Positions 1 through 4,931 of a stretch of DNA of 5,289 bases are shown here, piece after piece. A model generated the notes under the pieces. That model had not been told where the DNA came from. It saw nothing but the letters and a program-made list of their open reading frames with translations, and searched no databases. The translations under genes were made by a program, and so were the position numbers. Numbering within the stretch: position 1 is the stretch's first letter; every line of letters begins with the position of its first letter. Where the stretch lies: positions 1 to 5,289 of the forward strand of contig JBKPDU010000144.1 in assembly GCA_046728055.1 (NCBI GenBank), in the 5' to 3' direction. Source of the stretch: AC-69 sp046728055 (GTDB lineage: Bacteria > Actinomycetota > UBA4738 > HRBIN12).

Positions 1-124
1 ACTCGTCTGGCGCCACGAAGTCGAAGATCCAGTTCATCGCGTGGCCGGGACCGGCGATGAAGCCGTCAAGCGACATCGACCTGTTCACGACCACCTTGCC
101 GTTTCCGGTGCTCGTATCACTCAT
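1..124 (-). CDS. Dihydrofolate reductase family (RibD C-terminal domain) protein, N-terminal part
   Basis: Only the first 41 codons are in the window; the gene runs off the left edge. The minus-strand reading is MSDTSTGNGKVVVNRSMSLD followed by GFIAGPGHAMNWIFDF. The block VNRSMSLDGFIAGP is the typical first beta strand and NADPH-binding entry of the RibD C-terminal/DHFR-like family, in which 'SLDGFIA' is highly conserved. Family members are cytosolic NADPH-dependent reductases; most of those from actinobacteria have no assigned substrate, so the reaction here is inferred only at family level. The ATG is well supported: GGAGGA (130-135) lies five bases upstream. The remaining 140 or so residues expected for the family lie outside the window, so integrity cannot be judged. 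It is transcribed away from the rest of the window. Confidence 0.85.
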   Translation of the reverse strand, partial: MSDTSTGNGKVVVNRSMSLDGFIAGPGHAMNWIFDFVAPDE

Positions 125-144
125 CCTGTTCCTCCGAAGAACTT

Positions 145-150
145 AGGATA
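145..150 (-). promoter_or_regulatory. Possible -10 element for the DHFR-family gene
   Basis: The minus strand reads TATCCT here, fitting the actinobacterial TANNNT -10 pattern. It lies about 20 bases before the ATG, which leaves room for a short leader carrying the GGAGGA ribosome binding site. No convincing -35 box is visible at the expected distance, so the call rests on the -10 and its position. Confidence 0.3.
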
Positions 151-320
151 TTCCCGTGATCCGTTCCGGCGCCTTGGGCCTGTCGATCCACAGCCACAGC
201 CGCGAGCACCGAAGACCCAAGCCCGGCTGCCACCCTGGTGGTGCCAGCCGCCGTACCCGACCGGCTGCCCGCCCAGGTTCCCAGACCCATGTGCTCCGTC
301 TGAGAGGCGAGGGGGAGACT

Positions 321-353
321 GGGGAGTGACCGGTAGCCCCGGGACCACTCCCC
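321..353. terminator. Strong stem-loop, possible terminator
   Basis: GGGGAGTG (321-328) pairs perfectly with CACTCCCC (346-353). An inner CCGG/CCGG stem (330-333 with 339-342) closes a five-base loop, so the structure is a long two-part hairpin. There is no clear T-tract on either side, which is common for actinobacterial terminators but leaves the function open. On the minus strand it starts 14 bases past the 3' end of the tRNA-like segment, where a tRNA terminator would sit. Confidence 0.4.
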
Positions 354-366
354 GATAACTCTCTTC

Positions 367-416
367 GGTGCCGCCGGCAGGAACCGAACCTGAGACGTCG
401 TGGTCGAGGAGTCCAC
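367..416 (-). pseudogene. Degenerate tRNA 3'-half-like segment
   Basis: On the minus strand this can be folded as the 3' half of a tRNA. A possible anticodon stem GTGGA/ACCAC (four of five pairs) surrounds the loop CTCCTCG. A T-arm follows with TCAGG, loop TTCGGTT and CCTGC (four of five pairs). After it come a 3' acceptor strand CGGCGGC, discriminator A and CC. The T-loop has G where the nearly invariant A58 belongs, and no matching 5' acceptor GCCGCCG is seen upstream, so it cannot be a functional tRNA. It may be a decayed tRNA or attachment-site remnant, or it may be chance. Confidence 0.22.
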
Positions 417-457
417 TTCGCTGGAATGCCCTGGAATGACCCCGTACATTGCAAGCC

Positions 458-1402
458 GTGACGACAAGACGGACCACGGGCAAGGTCAAGCGGGCGCCGG
501 CACGACGAGGACGTCGCCCTCGGCACGAACGACGGACGTCGACGTACAAGGTGGTCGGGTCTTGCGAGATCCGCGCCGACCTGTATCGCCCGGTGGGTGA
601 GGGGCGGTTCCCGTTCGTGTTCTGGATCCATGGCGGAGGCCTCGTAGGAGGATCACGCAGGGATCTTCTTCCTCGTCACCGAAACGCGTATCTGGAGCTC
701 GGCCTCGCCGTGCTGGCGATCGACTACCGACTCGCCCCAGAGACCCTTCTGCCCCACATCGTGGGAGATGTCCACGATGCGTACTCGTGGGCGGCCGGGA
801 ATGCTGATGAACTGGGGATCGACCCTGCGCGTATCGCGATCGTCGGGCACTCGGGCGGTGCCTACCTCGCCTTCTTGATTGCGGGGAAGGTGCAGCCACG
901 ACCCCGGGCGCTCGTCTCCTTCTCCGGTTACGGCGACGTCATGGGCGATTGGTACACGCAACCGAACCCGTTGCATCTTCGCAGCCCGCTGGTCCCCGAC
1001 GACCTCGCTCGTGAAGGCCTGGATGACGGGGAGGTGAGCGAGGCAGACGGCGAGGAGCGCTGGCGATTCTATCGCTACTGTCGCCAGCGGGGGACGTGGC
1101 CGCGCGAGGTGAGCGGGCTCGATCCGGTCGCCGATCGCGACGCGCTCGACGCCTTTTGCCCGGTTCGGCACGTATCGGGCGCGTTTCCGCCCGCGCTCCT
1201 CCTTCACGGGGACCGCGACAGGGACGTTCCGTATCAAGAGTCGGTCGCCATGGTGGAGGCGCTCTGGGCGGTCGGGGTAGAAGCTGAACTGGTGACCGTT
1301 CCGAGGTGCGGACACCTGTTCGAGCAGGTTGGGACGGCACAGGCTCGGGAGGCGTTCGAGCGCGTGCTCGGGTTCGTTCGAGTCAGGCTCCTCGAGACCT
1401 GA
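458..1402 (+). CDS. Alpha/beta hydrolase (HSL/BD-FAE-like esterase)
   Basis: Serine hydrolase of the alpha/beta fold, probably a cytosolic esterase or peptidase-like enzyme; its substrate is unknown. Numbering from the GTG at 458, the HGGG oxyanion-hole motif is at residues 58-61. The nucleophile elbow GHSGG has Ser132. The acidic residue is probably Asp254 in HGDRDRDVP, and the catalytic His286 is in CGHLF. All are in the expected order and spacing, so the catalytic set is complete. The conserved body starts near TYKVVGSCEIRADLYRP (about residue 29), as in many actinobacterial homologues. The preceding residues are extremely arginine-rich, no ATG occurs in frame, and neither GTG 458 nor TTG 449 has a clear ribosome binding site. 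The true N-terminus is therefore uncertain and may be lost or frameshifted. It is followed closely by the tail of the broken MmyB regulator on the opposite strand. Confidence 0.8.
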   Translation: MTTRRTTGKVKRAPARRGRRPRHERRTSTYKVVGSCEIRADLYRPVGEGRFPFVFWIHGGGLVGGSRRDLLPRHRNAYLELGLAVLAIDYRLAPETLLPHIVGDVHDAYSWAAGNADELGIDPARIAIVGHSGGAYLAFLIAGKVQPRPRALVSFSGYGDVMGDWYTQPNPLHLRSPLVPDDLAREGLDDGEVSEADGEERWRFYRYCRQRGTWPREVSGLDPVADRDALDAFCPVRHVSGAFPPALLLHGDRDRDVPYQESVAMVEALWAVGVEAELVTVPRCGHLFEQVGTAQAREAFERVLGFVRVRLLET

Positions 1403-1439
1403 TGGGGGAGGTGGCCGATCGCTCAGAACGGTTCGACTC

Positions 1440-1995
1440 CAGACCGTGAGCATCAGGCCGCGTCGGCCGAGACCTCCATACGGCTGTAGTGAGGATGAGC
1501 TCGCCGACGACGGGGTGGTGGAGGTCCTTGGTGCCGTTGTCCTGAAAGCGAATGTGTGGGCGGGCCCCAGCGGGTACCGAACTCGGCGCTTCGGGTGGAG
1601 AGCTCGCCGACCAGGTCTGAGAGGTCGCGGTCATACGGGTCACGGCCGGCTGCCGAGCGCAGCACGGCGACGACGTCGCTAGCGGCACCGTCCCAGTCGG
1701 CGTAGAACTCCCGGGCGCCCGGGTCGAGGAAGACGTACCGGGCGCTGTTGACGGGACCAGGGCCGGCAGCCCGGCTGAACATGTCGGAGTGGAGCGCGCG
1801 GCCGAGCTGGCTCGCCGCCAGCTTGTCCAGGCGGGCGTTGTGAACGAACATAGCGGCGCCGGTGAGGGCGTCGAGGACGTGCTGGATGCTCGGCCGAATG
1901 TGCTGTCAGGGAACTCGCTGCGGCGCAGCGAGCTCGTCCGTCTGATGGCGCGTGGGAGATCGAAGAGATGGGCGCGCTCTGTCTCCCTCCAAGGG
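1440..1995 (-). pseudogene. MmyB-like (XRE-type) transcriptional regulator, broken and frameshifted
   Basis: The ligand-binding (MmyB-like) C-terminal half of a helix-turn-helix regulator is readable in pieces. From the 5' side these are TERAHLFDLPRAIRRTSS, then (after a frame change near 1890-1900) RPSIQHVLDALTGAAMFVHN and VFLDPGAREFYADWD. DPYDRDLSDLVGELSTRS follows; after a change near 1565-1575 comes HIRFQDNGTKDLHHPVVGEL. MEVSADAA appears after a change near 1490, and LMLTVW after one near 1460. Each block matches the family consensus, but at least four frame changes separate them. The N-terminal helix-turn-helix (about 80 residues) is missing: the recognisable part begins about 50 bases from the start of the divergent MFS gene. 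Members of this family usually repress a neighbouring divergent gene, here the transporter. It is non-functional as read, unless the frameshifts are sequencing errors, and even then it lacks its DNA-binding domain. Confidence 0.8.
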
Positions 1996-2046
1996 CAGAG
2001 AAGGTGTCTGGAGTGCGAGGGGAGCCGCTGTCGGGATAGCTGCCAC

Positions 2047-2417
2047 GTGCCTTCGCTCGGACGCGACTTCTCGAAGCTGTGGTCGCCGAGCGCGATCTCG
2101 AATCTCGGCGACGGCGTGAGGATCGCTGCCCTCCCGCTGCTGGCGGCGTCGTGGACGGACGATCCTCGCACCGTCGCCCTCGTGGCTGCCGCCTCCGGTC
2201 TCCCTGCGCTGCTCTTCGGTCTCCTTTCAGGGGCGCTTGTGGACCGGATTGACCGTCGCCCGTCATGATCGCCACCGACGCGTCACGTGCGCTCCTCCTC
2301 GTAGCTCTTTCCGTCGTGCTGCTCGTGGACGGAGCCCACGTGTCGTTCCTCTTCGTGGTGGCGTTCGCCCTGGGCGCGTGTTTAGAGCATGCTTGCCGAG
2401 GGTGCCCGGAACCCTAG
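2047..2417 (+). pseudogene. MFS transporter, N-terminal fragment with frameshift
   Basis: The reading from GTG 2047 is VPSLGRDFSKLWSPSAISN, then LGDGVRIAALPLLAAS (first membrane segment). FGLLSGALVDRIDRRP follows, which is MFS motif A in the loop after segment two. Frame is then lost at about 2255-2264, and the protein continues one frame over as VMIATDASRALLLVALSVVL (segment three) and FLFVVAFALGA (start of segment four). Family members are drug or siderophore exporters of about 400 residues with 12 segments, so some 70% is missing. Homology stops near 2381, and a stop codon at 2415-2417 overlaps the stop of the convergent GNAT gene. The start lies next to the broken MmyB regulator and has no strong ribosome binding site. 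The break at DRRP/VMIATD fits loss of a single base. Confidence 0.8.
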
Positions 2418-2854
2418 TCCAGCCGGAACCCGACCATGACGACGTCTTCCTCCTGCTCCCGGCCGGTCTCGACGAACCCGTTCCGTTCGAGCACCCGCAT
2501 CGAGCCGACGTTGTGCTCGGCGACGTGCGCCGTGAGCGGCCGCTCCTGCACCTGGGCGAGCAGCGCGGCCAGCGCCGCGGACGCGATGCCCTTCCCCCAC
2601 GCCGCCCAATCGATCCAGTACCAGACTTCGCGCTCGTCCTCGCCGAAGACGCCGATGCCGCCGACCACCTCGCCGTCGGCGACGATCGTGCGCCGGATCA
2701 CCGTGGGATCGACCCGCAGCTTCGCGTCGTGCGCGACGAAGGCGTCCCAGTCCCGAGACGGGAACGCGGCCATCCCCGCCGCGACCGGATCGCGCTGATG
2801 CTCGAACAGGATCGACACGTCTTCGAGCGTCATCTCCCGCAGGGTGACGTCCAT
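2414..2854 (-). CDS. GNAT family N-acetyltransferase
   Basis: A complete 146-residue protein, MDVTLREMTLEDVSILFEHQ to VMVGFRLD, of normal length for a single GNAT domain. It should transfer an acetyl group from acetyl-CoA to an amine or to a ribosomal-protein-type N-terminus; the substrate is not predictable. Beta strands 2-4 include RRTIVADGEVVGGIGVF (54-70) and EVWYWIDWAAWGKGIASAAL (76-95). The latter holds the acetyl-CoA pyrophosphate-binding loop in the form WGKGIAS. The C-terminal HNVGSMRVLERNGFVETG (114-131) is the classic motif B, as in RimJ/RimL-like members. The ATG at 2854 is preferred over upstream starts because the conserved fold begins there and a -10 box sits seven bases ahead. 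Its stop overlaps the stop of the convergent MFS fragment. Frame and codon usage are clean, unlike its neighbours. Confidence 0.9.
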   Translation of the reverse strand: MDVTLREMTLEDVSILFEHQRDPVAAGMAAFPSRDWDAFVAHDAKLRVDPTVIRRTIVADGEVVGGIGVFGEDEREVWYWIDWAAWGKGIASAALAALLAQVQERPLTAHVAEHNVGSMRVLERNGFVETGREQEEDVVMVGFRLD

Positions 2855-2861
2855 CCGATCA

Positions 2862-2867
2862 ATCCTA
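2862..2867 (-). promoter_or_regulatory. -10 box of a probable leaderless promoter for the GNAT gene
   Basis: The minus strand reads TAGGAT, a good TANNNT -10 box, followed by seven bases (TGATCGG) and then the ATG at 2854. With usual spacing, transcription would start at or within a base of the A of ATG, giving a leaderless mRNA as is common in actinobacteria. The -35 region is GC-rich and does not resemble TTGACA. AGGA inside the box could alternatively act as a weak Shine-Dalgarno site if transcription begins further upstream. Confidence 0.45.
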
Positions 2868-3055
2868 CGGACGCGGTCGCGCCCCGGCCGCCGGGCACCA
2901 GACGCGGAGTGAGGACGGGACCCCGAGCGGAAGCTGAGGCGGAGATGGTGGGGGCACCGGAGCTCGTAGCTACGCATCGCAACCCAACCTGCGTCGATGT
3001 TCCAGGTGAGTCCTCAGGTACGGTCGGAACAGCTGGCGGGAACGGTGACACTGAC

Positions 3056-3073
3056 CCTCCCCCTTCAGGGAGG
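3056..3073. repeat. Short perfect hairpin
   Basis: CCTCCC (3056-3061) pairs with GGGAGG (3068-3073) around the loop CCTTCA. It lies between the GNAT upstream region and the tRNA-Arg fragment. No T-tract follows on either strand; its role is not clear. Confidence 0.35.
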
Positions 3074-3076
3074 ACT

Positions 3077-3106
3077 GTTCAGCCGAGCGGAAAATGCCCG
3101 CTGAAC
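3077..3106 (-). terminator. Inverted repeat downstream of the tRNA-Arg fragment
   Basis: GTTCAGC (3077-3083) and GCTGAAC (3100-3106) form a seven-base stem. The region can also pair internally through AGCGG with CCGCT. On the minus strand it begins about 14 bases after the tRNA 3' end, which suits a tRNA terminator or an element of the attachment region. The loop contains TTTT, but there is no T-run after the stem. Confidence 0.35.
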
Positions 3107-3120
3107 TGGGACTTTGGGTA

Positions 3121-3162
3121 GTGCCCCCGGGAGGAATCGAACCTCCGCACGCGGTTTAGGAA
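3121..3162 (-). pseudogene. 3' half of tRNA-Arg(CCU), probable attachment-site (att) remnant
   Basis: On the minus strand the segment begins exactly at the anticodon loop TTCCTAA (anticodon CCT, at 3156-3162). It continues with anticodon stem ACCGC, then variable loop and T-arm GGAGG-TTCGATT-CCTCC (perfect five pairs with consensus T-loop, 3130-3146). The acceptor strand CGGGGGC, discriminator A and a following C complete it. CCA is not encoded. The expected 5' half is absent: the stem partner GCGGT is replaced by TCAGA, there is no valid D-arm, and no 5' acceptor GCCCCCG lies upstream. A break precisely at the anticodon loop is how tyrosine-integrase elements leave the duplicated tRNA 3' end at the distal junction, so this is read as attL/attR rather than random decay. 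Confidence 0.7.
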
Positions 3163-3545
3163 TCTGATCCAGCCTCTTTCGCTACCAGCAGGGATAGGAC
3201 CAACTTGCCAGCTGACCTGGAAGATCGATCTCATGACCACCCCCTCGTTGCTGGACGCTTCCCTGCTTTTCGCGGAACCGCCGCGGGGCCACCGCGGGAC
3301 GCTCCGTACCCTCAAGGAGGCGGTGGCCTCTCAGGCGACTGGGTGGGCTCGGCGGGCATGAGGGGCCGGGGAAGCTATCGTGGGCCCCGATCGCAGTCGT
3401 GATCGAGCATCGCGTCGTCCCGTTCCTCGTCTCCGAGCTGCGCCTGCCGCCGTGAGCCTGACCCCTTCGGCCCCCAACTCGGCTGCGGCAGCGGCCTGGG
3501 CGGGCATACTCCGTCGGACGACGCCGATGCGGGCGTAGTGTATCC
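3163..3545. other. Gene-poor stretch between tRNA fragment and small membrane gene
   Basis: No family is recognisable here in any frame. The only plausible short frame is plus-strand ATG 3233 to TGA 3361 (42 residues, MTTPSLLDASLLFAEPPRGH and on). It has fairly natural codon use but only a weak GGAAG upstream and no known relatives. Longer minus-strand frames are arginine/proline-rich and look like shadows. No integrase is visible next to the att-like tRNA fragment. Confidence 0.5.
3514..3541 (+). promoter_or_regulatory. Possible promoter of the small membrane protein gene
   Basis: TCGGAC (3514-3519) and TAGTGT (3536-3541) are separated by 16 bases, a weak -35/-10 pair. They lie about 20 bases before the ATG at 3562, leaving a short leader with the ribosome binding site. 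The match is modest and could be chance in GC-rich DNA. Confidence 0.25.
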
Positions 3546-3561
3546 ACTGAAGGGAGGAGAG

Positions 3562-3747
3562 ATGATCCGCATGCTGCTGACCGCGTTCGTGGTATTCCTC
3601 CTAGCGACCTTCCCAGCCACGTGGCTGCTGATGCTGTTCCTTGGCAACGTCGGTCCCGGCCTTGGACTCAGCTACTGGGGAACCCTGCCGCTCGGAATCC
3701 TCGTGTCGGTACTACTCGCTGGCTCTTCCGCTCGAGCGAGCACGTAG
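3562..3747 (+). CDS. Small integral membrane protein, unknown function
   Basis: A 61-residue protein beginning MIRMLLTAFVVFLLATFPAT. It has one hydrophobic helix at about residues 4-28 and a second at about 42-54 (TLPLGILVSVLLAG), joined by a Gly/Pro-rich loop GNVGPGLGLSYW. It ends in a short polar tail GSSARAST. Two segments with both ends on the same side are likely. The start is strongly supported by AGGGAGGAG (about 3551-3559) just before the ATG. I do not recognise a named family. The 3' end meets a beta-propeller fragment on the opposite strand, so the tail could be altered relative to an ancestral protein, but the reading frame itself is intact. Confidence 0.65.
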   Translation: MIRMLLTAFVVFLLATFPATWLLMLFLGNVGPGLGLSYWGTLPLGILVSVLLAGSSARAST

Positions 3748-3948
3748 ACCGACGATCCAGATCCCACCACCGTGCCGTTGAATGCAAGGCGTGAGCCGTC
3801 CAAAGACCACGCGAGATTGTCGACATGCGAGAACTCCGGGTCGAACACCACCCGAACGCCGCTCCCGTCCGCGTTCATGACCCGGAAAGTGTTGCCCCAA
3901 TCGCCCATACCCTCGACGTAGGGATCTGCGTCCCATCGGGAGATAACA
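3738..3948 (-). pseudogene. TolB/PD40-type beta-propeller fragment
   Basis: The minus-strand reading contains NTFRVMNADGSGVRVVFD, then HVDNLAWSLDGSRLAFNGTV and GSGSSVYVL. 'MNADGSG', 'WSxDGSRLAF' and 'IYVL'-like strands are the repeating signature of TolB/PD40 (WD40-like) propeller blades. In them each blade presents an amino-acid-dipeptide loop to the outside; such proteins are usually exported or periplasmic-type binding proteins or parts of larger enzymes. Only about one and a half blades remain of the usual six or seven. No start codon or export signal belongs to it, and the frame upstream runs antisense to the gene at 3985-4209. It is an orphan fragment, bounded on the right close to a palindrome at 3950-3963 and on the left by the end of the small membrane gene. 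Confidence 0.6.
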
Positions 3949-3949
3949 T

Positions 3950-3963
3950 CGGTCTTAAGACCG
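3950..3963. promoter_or_regulatory. Perfect 14-base palindrome, possible operator
   Basis: CGGTCTTAAGACCG is fully self-complementary and lies 21 bases before the ATG at 3985. Directly ahead of it is TAACAT (3944-3949), which fits a TANNNT -10 box. If that is used, the palindrome covers the transcription start, a typical place for a repressor site. It could equally mark the junction between the propeller fragment and the next genes. No regulator can be assigned. Confidence 0.35.
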
Positions 3964-3984
3964 CCGTGCGGAAGTTGCCACTTG

Positions 3985-4209
3985 ATGAAGGGCACCGACG
4001 TGTTCGCGCCGAAGAGGCGCGAGAAGAACGTGATCTCAGTCCTGTTCGGGATGCTGATGTACTTGCTGTTCGCTGTGGCGACCCGCGCGCTCGCCGAGTG
4101 GCTCGACCGCAAGCTCTTCCTCCCGAGCCATGTCGCGCTCTCGATGATGAAGGCCCCAGCGCTTCGTCTTCGTGAAGTGGAGCAGCGCATCGACGCGTGG
4201 ATGGCGTAG
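3985..4209 (+). CDS. Small single-pass membrane protein, unknown function
   Basis: A 74-residue protein starting MKGTDVFAPKRREKNVISVL. A basic cytoplasmic head (KRREK, residues 10-14) precedes one hydrophobic helix at about residues 16-35, suggesting the N-terminus is inside. The rest is a charged, probably helical tail rich in Leu, Arg and Glu (ALRLREVEQRIDAWMA at the end). GC-rich third positions throughout support real coding. TTG 3982 is an alternative start, with GGAAG at 3970-3974 upstream of both; ATG is preferred. No family is recognised. It may be the first gene of a short operon with the two genes downstream (16 bases to the next start), and it follows the palindrome at 3950-3963. 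It could also be the surviving part of a larger gene. Confidence 0.55.
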   Translation: MKGTDVFAPKRREKNVISVLFGMLMYLLFAVATRALAEWLDRKLFLPSHVALSMMKAPALRLREVEQRIDAWMA

Positions 4210-4225
4210 GCGATCAGGAGGCACC

Positions 4226-4474
4226 GTGCGTCATCGTGGCGGTGAGGCCTCCCTCCGTGAGGGGTGCACATATTTCAGTAACGATCAGGTTGGAGTTCTG
4301 AGCGTGAGTTACTTGTTCACGCGATCGGATGAAGGTCTCCTGACTGTTGATCAGCGTTCAGGTGATGTCATCTACTCAGGGATGCCACAGGAACACGCTG
4401 TTGAGCGGGGCCCAGGCCCTTGTCGGAACCTGCTCAGCTCAATTCCTTCTCCACGTCGCCAGGCGGAGAAGTGA
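4226..4474 (+). CDS. Hypothetical protein, middle gene of a possible micro-operon
   Basis: An 82-residue frame from GTG 4226 (VRHRGGEASLREGCTYFSND) to a TGA at 4472-4474. The start is supported by a perfect AGGAGG at 4216-4221, four bases upstream, which is the best ribosome binding site in this part of the window. The middle (GVLSVSYLFTRSDEGLLTVD) reads like a beta-rich protein. The C-terminus is Pro/Arg-rich, and the codon use has fewer GC-ending codons than its neighbours, so a frameshift or a non-coding interval cannot be excluded. Its stop overlaps the next start as GTGA, the classic arrangement for coupled translation. No family is recognised and no membrane segment or signal peptide is evident. 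Confidence 0.35.
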   Translation: MRHRGGEASLREGCTYFSNDQVGVLSVSYLFTRSDEGLLTVDQRSGDVIYSGMPQEHAVERGPGPCRNLLSSIPSPRRQAEK

Positions 4475-4665
4475 CGACCGAGGATGTGCGCCCGCTCGTC
4501 GAGATTCTGAGCGATGCAGGGTTCGAACTCTTGGGAGGTCAACCGGACGAGCCCTTTCTCGGCCCCGGCCCAGGGGGGATGCTGATGGTCACGGACCTCA
4601 TGCTCCCGGACATCGAGCTCTGGGTGCTCCTCCCGGACGGGACCACCTACCCGGTCGGCGGCTGA
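4471..4665 (+). CDS. Small acidic protein, unknown function
   Basis: A 64-residue protein, VTTEDVRPLVEILSDAGFEL then LGGQPDEPFLGPGPGGMLMV, ending in DGTTYPVGG. It has strongly GC-biased third positions across the whole frame, good evidence that it is translated. The first 20 residues look like an amphipathic helix; the rest alternates hydrophobic strands (GMLMVTDLML, IELWVLLP) with turns, suggesting a small alpha/beta fold. The GTG at 4471 overlaps the TGA of the preceding frame by four bases and has GGCGGAG close upstream. TTG 4420 would add 17 residues of poor quality and is less likely. Acidic and without a membrane helix, so probably cytosolic. It is not recognised as any family; partnership with the two upstream genes is inferred only from spacing. 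Confidence 0.55.
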   Translation: MTTEDVRPLVEILSDAGFELLGGQPDEPFLGPGPGGMLMVTDLMLPDIELWVLLPDGTTYPVGG

Positions 4666-4812
4666 GCTCCCAACGGGTTCGATCGGTCTTGAGCGACACT
4701 CCGCACAGGGCAACGTCCAAGACTGATTGACGGTAGATAGGCCGTGGCCGCGAGCCCGAGCAGTCCATCCTGCGCCGTCAGATCAGCTCAAGCAGGCGCT
4801 CGTCTTCTTGGG

Positions 4813-4850
4813 TGATGAGGGGCCGAGTGACATCCCCCGGCCCCCCATCA
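4813..4850. terminator. Long GC-rich hairpin, probable bidirectional terminator
   Basis: TGATG-A-GGGGCCG (4813-4825) pairs with CGGCCCC-C-CATCA (4838-4850), a 12-pair stem with a single A/C mismatch and a 12-base loop. It sits two bases beyond the stop of the minus-strand fragment at 4853-4931 and about 150 bases after the plus-strand micro-operon, so it could serve either. No T-tract follows, which is usual for intrinsic terminators in high-GC actinobacteria. Confidence 0.5.
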
Positions 4851-4852
4851 TG

Positions 4853-4931
4853 TCATCGCTTGCGCTTCTCGCCCGGGACCGCCGTGGCCTGCTCGACGGA
4901 CGCCTCGGTGACAACGACGGAAGGCCCGAAC
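4853..4931 (-). pseudogene. Possible C-terminal end of a gene cut by the IS element
   Basis: The minus strand reads FGPSVVVTEASVEQATAVPG then EKRKR and a TGA at 4853-4855. Nearly every codon ends in G or C in the style of real genes here, and the stop is followed two bases later by a strong hairpin. The frame starts exactly at the outer edge of the IS6-type terminal repeat, so the simplest reading is that the insertion removed or displaced the rest of the gene. The protein is not recognised. The frame stays open for about 60 bases into the IS end, so an IS-derived start at a GTG in the repeat is possible, as is a chance frame. Confidence 0.3.

Larger units (their letters stand above)
125..448. 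other. Intergenic region without a convincing gene
   Basis: Every frame across this stretch is proline/arginine-rich with no family resemblance, and none has a ribosome binding site. It holds the upstream signals of the leftward DHFR-family gene, the hairpin at 321-353, and the degenerate tRNA-like segment at 367-416. The rightward hydrolase shows no clear promoter at its right-hand end. Confidence 0.6.

Noticed and set aside
653..1453. Long minus-strand frame opposite the alpha/beta hydrolase
   Set aside because: It is the antisense shadow of a clearly conserved hydrolase; only its first residues (MLTVWS) belong to the tail of the MmyB pseudogene.
2855..2977. N-terminal extension of the acetyltransferase to an upstream ATG at 2977
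   Set aside because: The added 41 residues are Arg/Pro/Ser-rich, have no GNAT-like content, and overlap the probable -10 box; the fold begins at 2854.
3233..3361. 42-residue plus-strand frame MTTPSLLDASLLFAEPPRGH and on
   Set aside because: Codon use is plausible, but the ribosome binding site is weak and no family is recognised, so it is mentioned only within the gene-poor region.
3182..3547. 121-residue minus-strand frame reading toward the tRNA fragment, considered as an integrase remnant
   Set aside because: No tyrosine-recombinase motifs (R..HxxR..Y) are present, composition is Arg/Pro/Ser-rich, and it has no ribosome binding site.
3672..4271. Full 199-residue minus-strand frame as one propeller gene
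   Set aside because: Only the C-terminal third resembles TolB/PD40. The N-terminal part is antisense to the better-supported gene at 3985-4209.
4778..4852. Continuation of the minus-strand frame after the stop at 4853 (DVTRPLITQEDERLLELI)
   Set aside because: It looks gene-like over about 19 residues, but it overlaps the strong hairpin and follows a stop in the same frame; it is too short to support.
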